From Selenomonas ruminantium subsp. ruminantium ATCC 12561 (GTDB taxonomy: Bacteria; Bacillota; Negativicutes; Selenomonadales; Selenomonadaceae), in assembly GCF_000424065.1 (NCBI RefSeq), contig NZ_AUJE01000015.1:1-64000 (forward strand): a DNA stretch of 64,000 bases, read 5' to 3'. The translations under genes were made by a program, and so were the position numbers. Shown here piece by piece: positions 8,405 to 16,336 of this stretch. Below the pieces are notes generated by a model. The model saw only the letters and a program-made list of their open reading frames with translations. It had not been told where the DNA came from and made no database searches. Positions within the stretch are counted from its first letter, which is position 1. Each line of letters starts with the position of its first letter.

Positions 8405-10111
8405 CTATACCTTAAATTTCGCTACTTGTTTTTTAAGGTTTTCCGCACCTTCCATAGATGCGTTCATCTTATCTAAAATATCGTTGGCTTTCTGCGCCAC
8501 ATCGGTAACCTTTTCGGCCACGGTGGTGTTGCCCACAGCCCCTTCATGAGTGGCCTTGGCGATTTCTTCCATGGACTGGTTCATGGTTTCCACGGCGCGG
8601 ATAAGTTCCTGCGATGCCGTGTTGCTCTTTTGGGCAAAATCATTCACATAATCGGCATCCTCCTGATAGCGGATAGCCGTTTCATTGATGAGTTCGTAAT
8701 CCTTGCCGACCTTTTCATCCATGAATGTCAGCAGGTCAAAAGCACCATCAGAGAGGTTCTGTACCGAGCCGGTCACCTTGCCGGTCAGCTCCTTAATCTT
8801 TTCGGCGGTGTCATGGGACTGTTCGGCCAGTTTTCTAACCTCGTCAGCAACTACAGCAAAGCCGCGGCCGGCATCGCCAGCTCTGGCCGCTTCGATAGCA
8901 GCATTGAGCGCTAGCAAATTGGTCTGTTCGGCGATTTCCGTAATATCCTGCGTGAGGTTATTGATGTTATCAACAACCTTAACGGATTCGATGGCTTCTT
9001 CGAGGGATTTTTTCGTACCTTCATACATCTGTTCTGCTTCTTTGCTGGATTTTTCCATGGTTGCCTTTAGAGAACTTGCCCGCTTGGCGATTTCCACCGT
9101 ATAGCCCTCGCTATCGGCAGCAGCCTTAGCTGTAGCATGAATCTTATCGCGGAGATGATCAGAAAGGTTCTGCATGCTCACGGTGGAGGCAGCGGTTTCT
9201 TCCATGCCGGCAGCCATTTCCTCGGTTACCGCCGACATATCCTGCGTGCTTTCATTGAGGTTGCCGACCAAAGCCTGAACATCCGTAACCATGTTGGCGC
9301 TGTTTTCCGCCTCGTCATGGACATTTTTCAGCACAGTGCGCAAGGATTTCTGCATTTTGGCCAAAGCCTGCACCATCATGCCCACTTCATCCTGACGGGC
9401 AGCCAGTTGCTGCGGGATATCCTGGGTCAAATCCCCATCGGCAACAGCGTTGAGCTGTTCGATGGAAGCCGAGAGCGGTGCGGCGATGTTCCGGGCAATC
9501 AGGAAGCCCACGGCAATCCCCACCAGCAGGCCTGCCAGAATAATGCCCAGGAAAATCTTGATGGTCAAATCGTAATTGGCGTTGTTTTCCTCAAAGAGCA
9601 CCTTGCCCTGCAATACATTATCCGGGGTCAGCACCGCCATATCCGTGGCAATAACACCGGTGGCGGAGAGGTTTTCAAAAAGCTTTACCTTATCCTCCTG
9701 GGTATTGCCCAGCGATTCGCAGTCCTTGACCTTGGAGGCTACCGTCACGAGGTTCTTTTCCAGGCTGGCGATTGTTTCCTGCGCCCGAGGGCTTTTATCG
9801 ATTTCCTTGACCTTTTCAATGTCCCCCTTGATGGAGTCCAATCGCCCGCTGATGTCCGCCAGGATGATCTTGCGGCTGTCGGCAGAGAAATCCTGCTGCA
9901 AGAGGTAAGCCACATCCACATCAATGCCCCGCAGATGATTGTTGGCATCATTGAGGTACTGGGTGGTCATCAGGTTGTAATTATACATATCATCCAAGGA
10001 CTGTTTGGACTTGTGATTGGAATAAATCCCTACTGCTGCCACCACACAGGTGATAATCAGCATAATCGCAGAAAGCAGCAGTATCTTGGTTCTTACACTC
10101 AAATTTTCCAT
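8405..10111 (-). CDS. Methyl-accepting chemotaxis protein
   Basis: A membrane chemoreceptor of 568 residues. Order: membrane helix at about 8-30, a helical periplasmic sensor of four-helix-bundle type (about 31-185), second membrane helix (about 186-207), HAMP linker (about 208-262) and a long signalling domain. The highly conserved tip that binds CheA and CheW is present ([36 protein letters not shown]). It starts 18 bases after an orphan sugar-binding lipoprotein gene on the same strand, which suggests the lipoprotein presents a sugar to this receptor. No other chemotaxis genes are in the window. Confidence 0.93.
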   Translation of the reverse strand: MENLSVRTKILLLSAIMLIITCVVAAVGIYSNHKSKQSLDDMYNYNLMTTQYLNDANNHLRGIDVDVAYLLQQDFSADSRKIILADISGRLDSIKGDIEKVKEIDKSPRAQETIASLEKNLVTVASKVKDCESLGNTQEDKVKLFENLSATGVIATDMAVLTPDNVLQGKVLFEENNANYDLTIKIFLGIILAGLLVGIAVGFLIARNIAAPLSASIEQLNAVADGDLTQDIPQQLAARQDEVGMMVQALAKMQKSLRTVLKNVHDEAENSANMVTDVQALVGNLNESTQDMSAVTEEMAAGMEETAASTVSMQNLSDHLRDKIHATAKAAADSEGYTVEIAKRASSLKATMEKSSKEAEQMYEGTKKSLEEAIESVKVVDNINNLTQDITEIAEQTNLLALNAAIEAARAGDAGRGFAVVADEVRKLAEQSHDTAEKIKELTGKVTGSVQNLSDGAFDLLTFMDEKVGKDYELINETAIRYQEDADYVNDFAQKSNTASQELIRAVETMNQSMEEIAKATHEGAVGNTTVAEKVTDVAQKANDILDKMNASMEGAENLKKQVAKFKV

Positions 10112-10129
10112 GACTGTATCCCCCTTCCC

Positions 10130-11062
10130 TTATTTGCGGAACTGCGCTATGTTTTCCTTGGTAATGGGGGTAAAGTCCACAGTGATGTTCTCCGTGGGAG
10201 TCGTCCCCTTCAGACAGGCGTCGGTGAGCTTAAAGGCACCCTCTGCCAAAGCATCCGCATCCTGCTTGACCGTCTGGCTCATTTCCCCACTAGCGATAAG
10301 CTTCAGGGCATCATCCACCGCATCAACGCCGGATACCAGACAGCCATTCAAGCGGCCTGCATCTTTAAGAGCCTGCACGGCACCAACAGCCATGCCATCA
10401 TTTGCTGCAACCACGCCGTCAATCTGCGGGAACAGCTTTAGCCAGAGAGCTACGTCTTTGAGGGCATCTGCTGTGCGCCAATTAGCCGATTTGCTGGCCA
10501 GAAGCTGCACATCCGGGCGCTTGTCCAGGCAGGCCTCCTTAAAACCTTCCCAGCGCTTTACGCTGGCATCAAATCCCGTTTCGCCTTCGAGATAGACCAC
10601 CTTGGCATTGGGCGGCAGATTCTTGGCCATGTATTCGCCCTGCATTCTTCCAGCCTGCTTCTCATCCGTCATGCAGGAAAAGAATTTGCCGCCGTTCAGG
10701 CCACGATTGGTAATAATAATGGGAATACCGGCCTCATTGGCCTTCTCCACCATGGGCACCAGCGCCGTAGCATCCACCGCTAGCAGCACAATGGCACCGG
10801 GCTTAGCCTCAATTGCTTCCTTCATCTGGTCAATCTGCAAGCTGACATCGCCCTTGGCATCCCGGAATTCCACAGGAATCCCCGCAGCCTGGGCTTTGTT
10901 GGCAAAAGATTTCCGGATCATATCCGTAAATCCATTTCCATCCTGATGGCTCAAGTAAAACACCGTGCTTGAAGCACTTCCACCGCCGCCACAACCGCTA
11001 AAACACAGCATAGTCATGGCAATCAACATCAACCCCAGTAGTGCACGAAAATTTTTCATCAC
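10130..11062 (-). CDS. Sugar-binding lipoprotein of the RbsB type
   Basis: A periplasmic binding protein (peripla_BP_4 family) of 310 residues. It has a lipoprotein signal (basic start, hydrophobic stretch, then FSGC near residue 24) and the type I two-lobe fold with typical motifs such as AIVLLAVDATALVPMVEKAN, GIPIIITNRG and VVAANDGMAVGAVQAL. Ribose, galactose or a related sugar is the likely ligand. No ABC ATPase or permease gene is nearby; its partner is the chemoreceptor gene 18 bases downstream. A role in sugar sensing rather than transport is inferred. The start may be the second Met. Confidence 0.88.
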   Translation of the reverse strand: MMKNFRALLGLMLIAMTMLCFSGCGGGGSASSTVFYLSHQDGNGFTDMIRKSFANKAQAAGIPVEFRDAKGDVSLQIDQMKEAIEAKPGAIVLLAVDATALVPMVEKANEAGIPIIITNRGLNGGKFFSCMTDEKQAGRMQGEYMAKNLPPNAKVVYLEGETGFDASVKRWEGFKEACLDKRPDVQLLASKSANWRTADALKDVALWLKLFPQIDGVVAANDGMAVGAVQALKDAGRLNGCLVSGVDAVDDALKLIASGEMSQTVKQDADALAEGAFKLTDACLKGTTPTENITVDFTPITKENIAQFRK

Positions 11063-11100
11063 ACCGTCACCTCTTTATCTCCCATAATAAATATAGATAA

Positions 11101-12429
11101 TTAAACGATTTCCTCATGTTCCTCTGTGAGTTCATGAGCTAATTTTATTAAAACACGGGTAATCCGTGCTCCGTCCACTTCTTCCACGTAGAAAAGGTTG
11201 CCCTGTGCCGCGGCCATCTGGCCGACTTTCGGCTCGCTGCCAATCTGGTCATAGAGCCAGCCCCCTACGCTGTCCACATCTTCATCTTCAATGGTGAGTT
11301 CCAATATATCTTCGAGTTCTTCCAACAGCATCTTGGCATCCACCGAGTAAACATTGTTTCCCCGCGCTTCTGCCGTAGGCCGTTCCTCGTCAAATTCGTC
11401 CTGAATATCACCGACGATTTCTTCCATGATATCCTCAATCGTGACCATACCTGCTGTACCGCCGTACTCGTCCACCACAATGGCCATCTGGCTGTGGCTG
11501 CCCTGCATGGTCTTCAACAGAACGTTGACATCCATGCTCTCCGGCACCACCAGCGCCTTGCGTGCCAGCTTGCGAAAATTGGGACGCTTGCCGCTGGCCA
11601 TAGCCTTCATGAGGTCTTTTACATGGAGGAAACCGATAATATGGTCTTTATCCTCTTTGCAGATGGGATAACGGGTCATTTGCTCCGAGAGAATGACATC
11701 CATATTGTCCTGCCAACTGTCTTCGAGATAAATGACCACCATATCCGTGCGGGGCGTCATGATTTCCCGCACGTTGAGTTCCGTGAAGTCAAAGACATTG
11801 TCCACAAAGTCTGCTTCGGTATCGTCAATCAGCCCCTGCCGATGGCTTTCCTCCATGAGCAGGCGGATTTCTTCTTCGGTATGGGCCGACTCGCTTTCAC
11901 TGGCGGCCTTAAAGCCCATGCGCGCCGTCACCCAGTTGGCGACATGATTTAAGAGCCAGACAAAGGGATACATGATTCTATGAAAAATCAGCATGGGCAG
12001 GGCCACCGAAAGCATGATTTTTTCCACATTCTGAATAGCCATGGTCTTCGGCGTAAGCTCGCCCAGCACGATATGTCCCGCCGTGATGATGGAAAACGCC
12101 AGCACCAGCGACAAGGTATGTCCAACCATATCATCAAGACCAACTAAGTGCGTCACAGGTAAAATAAGCTGCGCCACCACGGGTTCACCGACCCAGCCCA
12201 GACCCAGCGACGCCAGTGTTATGCCCAACTGCGTGACCGACAGAGACGCATCCAGATGGTCGGTGAGCCGCTTGGCATAAACCGCCCGCCGGCTGCCCTC
12301 CGCAATCAGGGTTTCCAGCCGGGAGGAACGGATTTTCACGCAGGCAAACTCTGCCGCCACAAAAAAGCCGTTCATAAAGATTAAAAACGCGACCAGTACT
12401 AACTGCAATAGTATCGGCACAATGTCCAA
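11101..12429 (-). CDS. CNNM/CorC-HlyC family membrane protein with CBS domains
   Basis: A 442-residue inner-membrane protein probably involved in divalent cation (magnesium) export or homeostasis. Order: DUF21/CNNM membrane domain with about four helices (to about residue 180), containing the conserved HIVLGELTPKTMAIQ; a CBS pair (about 205-330), ending in the DEYGGTAGMVTIEDIMEEI stretch; and a C-terminal CorC_HlyC domain. Often annotated as hemolysin, but toxin activity is not implied. It stands alone between the sugar-binding lipoprotein and a helicase gene. Confidence 0.88.
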   Translation of the reverse strand: MDIVPILLQLVLVAFLIFMNGFFVAAEFACVKIRSSRLETLIAEGSRRAVYAKRLTDHLDASLSVTQLGITLASLGLGWVGEPVVAQLILPVTHLVGLDDMVGHTLSLVLAFSIITAGHIVLGELTPKTMAIQNVEKIMLSVALPMLIFHRIMYPFVWLLNHVANWVTARMGFKAASESESAHTEEEIRLLMEESHRQGLIDDTEADFVDNVFDFTELNVREIMTPRTDMVVIYLEDSWQDNMDVILSEQMTRYPICKEDKDHIIGFLHVKDLMKAMASGKRPNFRKLARKALVVPESMDVNVLLKTMQGSHSQMAIVVDEYGGTAGMVTIEDIMEEIVGDIQDEFDEERPTAEARGNNVYSVDAKMLLEELEDILELTIEDEDVDSVGGWLYDQIGSEPKVGQMAAAQGNLFYVEEVDGARITRVLIKLAHELTEEHEEIV

Positions 12430-12477
12430 AAGTTATTCCCTCCAAATTTTTTCGTTTACTTGCTTTATTTACCTAGT

Positions 12478-13716
12478 CTACTTCGCCGTTGCCTTGCGTT
12501 TTCCCTGCCGGTTAGTGTGTTTCTTGCTTTTATTTGCCGTCTTTTTTTGCCCGCTTCCGGTGCCCTGTTTTACCGAAGGTTTCTTTTTCGACGGTGCAGG
12601 CTTGTCGCCGCCCTTTACGGGCTTAAACGCTATGCCCAGTTTCTTTTCAAGCTGTTCCAGCTTGTAAGCTTCCTTGTTGTCAGCCAAAGTGATAACCGTT
12701 CCCTTGGCACCGGCACGGGCCGTACGCCCTGCCCGATGCAGATAAATTTCACTGCTTTCCGGCAGGTCGAGGTTGAATACATAGTCCACATCCGGAATAT
12801 CGAGGCCGCGAGCCGCTAAATCCGTGGACAGCAGGAGCTTAATGCGCCCGGCCTTAAAATCGGCAATAGCCTTCTGACGGGCCTGTTTGTTGTTGTGCCC
12901 CAAAAGCGTCCCCACCATGAAGCCTTCATAACGCAGCTGCGCCAAAATACGCTCGGCATCAAAGACCTTATTGATAAAGACCAGACCGCGCTTCACCGCC
13001 AGACGGCGGGCCAGATGGCGCACCGTTTCCACCTTGCTGCGGAATGGCGTCATGCGGTAAAGGTCTTCCCGCAAAGCCTGCACCGCGGGGTCAGCCTCAA
13101 CCTTGACCACTTCCGGATGCTGCAGGAAATCCGCCCTTTCCAAGGCTTTTTTCGGTGCCGTAGCCGAAACCATCACCACCTGCCGGTCTTCGGGCAACAG
13201 GCGCACGACATCCGCCGTATTGGTCATATTCTGATCATCAAACAGCCGGTCAAATTCGTCGAGCACCAGCATTTTAACCTTGTGCAGCTTCAATTTATTC
13301 TTTTGCGCCAGCTCGATAATCCGCCCGGCAGACCCCACAATCAGCTGTGGCTTATCTTTCAGCTTATCCATCTGACGGGCAATATTGGCCCCGCCGATAA
13401 GCCCCTGCACCTTGATGCCGAGGTTTGCCCCCTGCGCGAGGTCGCGAGCCACACTTACAATCTGCATGGCCAGCTCATAGGTTGGCGCCAGAATAACGGC
13501 CTGTACATCGCGGGATTCCGCATCGATTTTCTGCAAAACCGGCAGCAGGTAGGCCAGCGTTTTACCCGTACCAGTGGGGGCCTGCGCCACCAGATTGCCG
13601 CCGCCCATTACTTTGGGAATGACCGCGTCCTGTACCTGCATGGGGGATTCGATATTCTGTTTCGTTAAAACAGCGGCTAACGCTTCGCTGATGCCAAAGT
13701 CTATAAAATTGCTCAT
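12478..13716 (-). CDS. DEAD-box type RNA helicase with divergent motifs
   Basis: A superfamily 2 RNA helicase of 412 residues, likely acting in RNA unwinding, ribosome assembly or cold adaptation. Motif I is APTGTGKT, motif III SAT, and the C-terminal half has ARGLD and HRAGRTARAG. Several usual motifs are altered: motif II reads DEFD rather than DEAD, motif Ia PTYELAMQ rather than PTRELAxQ, and the TPGR motif is GSAGRI. The tail is rich in Lys and looks RNA-binding. All catalytic residues still seem present, so it is probably active. Confidence 0.9.
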   Translation of the reverse strand: MSNFIDFGISEALAAVLTKQNIESPMQVQDAVIPKVMGGGNLVAQAPTGTGKTLAYLLPVLQKIDAESRDVQAVILAPTYELAMQIVSVARDLAQGANLGIKVQGLIGGANIARQMDKLKDKPQLIVGSAGRIIELAQKNKLKLHKVKMLVLDEFDRLFDDQNMTNTADVVRLLPEDRQVVMVSATAPKKALERADFLQHPEVVKVEADPAVQALREDLYRMTPFRSKVETVRHLARRLAVKRGLVFINKVFDAERILAQLRYEGFMVGTLLGHNNKQARQKAIADFKAGRIKLLLSTDLAARGLDIPDVDYVFNLDLPESSEIYLHRAGRTARAGAKGTVITLADNKEAYKLEQLEKKLGIAFKPVKGGDKPAPSKKKPSVKQGTGSGQKKTANKSKKHTNRQGKRKATAK

Positions 13717-13764
13717 TTTTTGATTACCTTTCTCTTGTTCGTGGTGATTGCTAATGCTTGCTCA

Positions 13765-13929
13765 GAGCGGGGACACGATTGGGGAGCTGCACTAAATGGC
13801 TGGCATGATTATTACATGAATCTAGTTACACGCGCCGGTCACCACGGCGCATTGACATCGCTCTGTCCAGTTTTTTACGTTTGCCAGCCAGCGGAGCAGT
13901 CGTTCCGCTCCCCAATCGTGTCCCCGCTC
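13765..13929. repeat. Structured intergenic repeat, family 1 copy 1
   Basis: A 165-base element with perfect 23-base terminal arms (13765-13787 and 13907-13929; core CACGATTGGGGAGC). Inside is a second palindrome (13832-13850, GCGCCGGTCACCACGGCGC). The inner sequence is shared with the elements at 15927-16107 and 19296-19469, while the terminal stem is different in each. On the plus strand it runs opposite to copy 3. Confidence 0.8.
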
Positions 13930-14104
13930 CTGCCTCTTTAGCGGCCGTTGCTTGTTTTTTTGTCGCGTTCAGCGACTACTTTATTGAAAATGTGCTTTCA
14001 TGTCCCAAAGCACTTCTAACACGCTCCATAGATTCTGACAGCATTATACCATAAAAGACTAGCTTGCGCACAAAACATCGTATTAAAATTAGCTAGCATT
14101 GACT
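13930..14104. other. Spacer with no gene
   Basis: This stretch between the helicase side and the DUF4127 gene shows no coding region. It holds only AT-rich sequence between two repeat elements. Confidence 0.5.
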
Positions 14105-14173
14105 TGGGGTAGGGGGCATATTTTGTTCATGCCAGACATTTAGTGCCACCCGCAAAATATGCCCCCTTCCCCA
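14105..14173. repeat. Short stem-loop related to family 1
   Basis: Arms of 21 bases (14105-14125 and 14153-14173) pair with one mismatch around a 27-base loop. The loop contains CATGCCAGACATTTAGTGC, which occurs with one change (CATGCCAGCCATTTAGTGC) on the minus strand inside the copy at 13765-13929. It may be a deletion form of the same repeat. Confidence 0.7.
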
Positions 14174-14262
14174 GCCACAACGTACAAAAAGCAGGAATCT
14201 CCACCTTTCACCACGAATAAAAATATGGTATTTTATATATGCAACAAAGGAGGTCTATCGAA

Positions 14263-15864
14263 TTGAAAAAAATACTTACGCTGCTTTCCATCGCTCTCTG
14301 CCTGAGCCTGCTGCCCAGTAATTTCAGCACCGCAGCAGCCACCCCGGCAACGCATGGCAAGAAAATCATCTTTATCCCACTCGACAACCGCCCCATTACG
14401 GACAAGGAAACCCGTGAAGTGGCCGAAAAAGCCGGCTATAACATCGTCGTTCCGCCCGAAACCTTGCTCGGCAGCCGTGAACAGCACGGCGACCCGGACG
14501 GACTTTGGCAGTGGCTGCGGGAAAATGCTCCCGGAGCAAAGGCCGCGGTTGTTTCTACCGACGCCATGCTCTATGGCAGCCTTGTCGCTTCCCGCAACCA
14601 TGAATTAACGCAGGAGCAAATCAACGACCGCGTGAGCCGTTTCCAAAAACTCCATGAAGATTTTCCCCGCCTGCCCGTTTATGGCTTTGGCACCATTTTA
14701 CGGACGCTTTTAACCGCCAACCATTCTGGTGCAGGCATGGAGCCGGCAATTTATCAGCAGAACGCAGTAAAAATCCGCGACTACAGTGCACTCCGCGATA
14801 AAACCGAGATGGGCAAGGCTTCCAAAAAAGAACAGCGGGAAATGCAAAAACTCGAACAGGAAATCGCCCCGGCGGTAATGGAGGACTGGACACACCGCCA
14901 CAACCTCAACTTCAACGCCAATAAGGACCTGCTGGACCTCACCCAAGCAAATAATTTATCCTTCCTGTTTTTAGGCGGCGATGACGGTGCTTTTTATTCC
15001 CAAACCCATTACGAAATCCGCCATCTGCAGGAGTACAGCAAAAACATTGGCAAAACGAAGGTGCAGATAACGTCCGGCGCCGATGAACTCGGCATGGTCA
15101 TGCTCTGCCGGGCTATCCTCGATGATAAGCGGGATATTCCCTTTGTCTATACCGCCTACAACACCGGCAAGGGGCGCGACACCATTCCCGCTTATTGCAA
15201 CGAAAAAATCGGCGACGACATGGACAACACCATTATCGCCGCCGGCGGTATGCAGGTTCCTGTACCAGAACGCGCAGAACTGATCATGGCCATCAACACG
15301 AATCCGGATGGCAAAACCGGCAGTGCCAATAACCCGGACAACACCATTGTCCCCCGCAAAGGCACTATGCCCTTTGTCCATATGGTCAAGGATTTTGTAG
15401 ATAAAGGCTATCCCACAGCCGTAGCGGATATCGCCTATGGCAACGGTGCGGACAACGCCTTGATGAATGAGCTGCACAAGGCCGATTTGCAATTCAAGCT
15501 GCTGGCCTACGGCGGCTGGAACACCGCAACCAATACCACCGGCTTCCTGCTCGGCACCGGCCTGCTCGCCAAATGGATGGACAGACCGGCACAGGAAGAA
15601 CTGATGCTGGCCCGTTATTTGGAGGACTGGGGCTATCAGGCCAATGTCCGCCAGAGCCTTGGCAGCGCCGTATGGAGCCAGCCCGGCTACAATCAAGCAA
15701 CCGGCAATCTGGACGGCGCCCGCAGCTTTGCCGCAACACAGGGCACGATTCTCTTAAAAGATTTTGCCCAGCAAAACATCAGCCTGCCCGCAGGGCTTTC
15801 CTTGGAAAAATTACAGATTACCCATCCCTGGAACCGCCTATTTGAATGTGAAATCTTCTTTTGA
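14263..15864 (+). CDS. DUF4127 family exported protein, function unknown
   Basis: About 533 residues with an N-terminal signal peptide (hydrophobic stretch ILTLLSIALCLSLLPSN, then an Ala-rich cleavage region). The mature part begins with the DUF4127 hallmark IIFIPLDNRPI and has TDAMLYGSLVASR, FLGGDDGAF, SGADELGMV and DIAYGNGADNALM. These Asp-rich motifs could be metal or substrate sites, but no function is established to my knowledge. The start is TTG at 14263, set by AAGGAGGT nine bases upstream. It stands alone and is flanked on both sides by structured repeats. Confidence 0.82.
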   Translation: MKKILTLLSIALCLSLLPSNFSTAAATPATHGKKIIFIPLDNRPITDKETREVAEKAGYNIVVPPETLLGSREQHGDPDGLWQWLRENAPGAKAAVVSTDAMLYGSLVASRNHELTQEQINDRVSRFQKLHEDFPRLPVYGFGTILRTLLTANHSGAGMEPAIYQQNAVKIRDYSALRDKTEMGKASKKEQREMQKLEQEIAPAVMEDWTHRHNLNFNANKDLLDLTQANNLSFLFLGGDDGAFYSQTHYEIRHLQEYSKNIGKTKVQITSGADELGMVMLCRAILDDKRDIPFVYTAYNTGKGRDTIPAYCNEKIGDDMDNTIIAAGGMQVPVPERAELIMAINTNPDGKTGSANNPDNTIVPRKGTMPFVHMVKDFVDKGYPTAVADIAYGNGADNALMNELHKADLQFKLLAYGGWNTATNTTGFLLGTGLLAKWMDRPAQEELMLARYLEDWGYQANVRQSLGSAVWSQPGYNQATGNLDGARSFAATQGTILLKDFAQQNISLPAGLSLEKLQITHPWNRLFECEIFF

Positions 15865-15865
15865 C

Positions 15866-16286
15866 AAATTGCAGTTTGTCGGCAAGTTCGTGATAAAGGT
15901 ATCCAGTTCATGCGTTGTCAGGGGCAAACGGGGAGTACTTTTTCTGTTTCCCGCTAAACGACCCCCTCGGAAAAAATAGCTGTCCAGTTACCCGCGCCGG
16001 GCAGGCCAACGGCGCTGCTTTCAGCGTATTTGCTTAGCGGCTTCCTACAGGGGCCGGCCTTCACTACGTTCAGGCAGTCGCTCCTAACAGAAAAAGCACT
16101 CCCCGTTCACCCCAAGTTGCGGATTAGCCTATTGCCACGAACTCGTTGCTCCCGTCACAAGAACATCGATGTACTTGTTGCTTATCACTACGAAAATGAC
16201 GGTTTGTACGGACATCACCACCTACGCCTAAACTGAGCTGTAACAAATAAGTTCAATCTCGCAATAACATCGATAAACTGCAATTT
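15866..16286. repeat. Outer inverted repeat enclosing family 1 copy 2
   Basis: AAATTGCAGTTTGTCG (15866-15881) is matched by an inverted copy at 16271-16286 with one mismatch. The pair encloses 421 bases that start two bases after the DUF4127 stop and end just before the topB terminator. No open reading frame fills it. It could be a larger non-autonomous mobile element with copy 2 nested within. Confidence 0.5.
15927..16107. repeat. Structured intergenic repeat, family 1 copy 2
   Basis: A 181-base element with 22-base arms (15927-15948 and 16086-16107, one mismatch; core CTTTTTCTGTT). After two mismatches the pairing goes on outward for four more G-C pairs to 15921 and 16113. The internal palindrome is at 15994-16015 (GCGCCGG and ACGGCGC). 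It shares GTTACCCGCGCCGG with copy 1 and, on the minus strand, the GCTGAAAGC and GCGCCGTTG blocks with copy 3. Confidence 0.78.
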
Positions 16287-16292
16287 ATAAAA

Positions 16293-16322
16293 ACTCTGTT
16301 GACGTTTTCATGTCAACAGAGT
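16293..16322 (-). terminator. Terminator of topB
   Basis: ACTCTGTTGAC and GTCAACAGAGT pair around an 8-base loop, with A-runs and T-runs on the two sides. It lies 15 bases after the topB stop on the minus strand. Confidence 0.85.
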
Positions 16323-16336
16323 TTTTTATTTTCCAT

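Noticed and set aside
9137-10441. Plus-strand frame opposite the chemoreceptor gene
   Set aside because: Shadow of the chemoreceptor and binding-protein genes, His- and Gln-rich without domain features.
11101-12429. Hemolysin as a toxin
   Set aside because: The domain layout (CNNM, CBS pair, CorC_HlyC) is that of cation homeostasis proteins; the hemolysin name is historical.
13720-13941. Short plus-strand frame after the helicase gene
   Set aside because: It lies almost wholly in the structured repeat, so the open frame follows from the palindromic sequence rather than coding.
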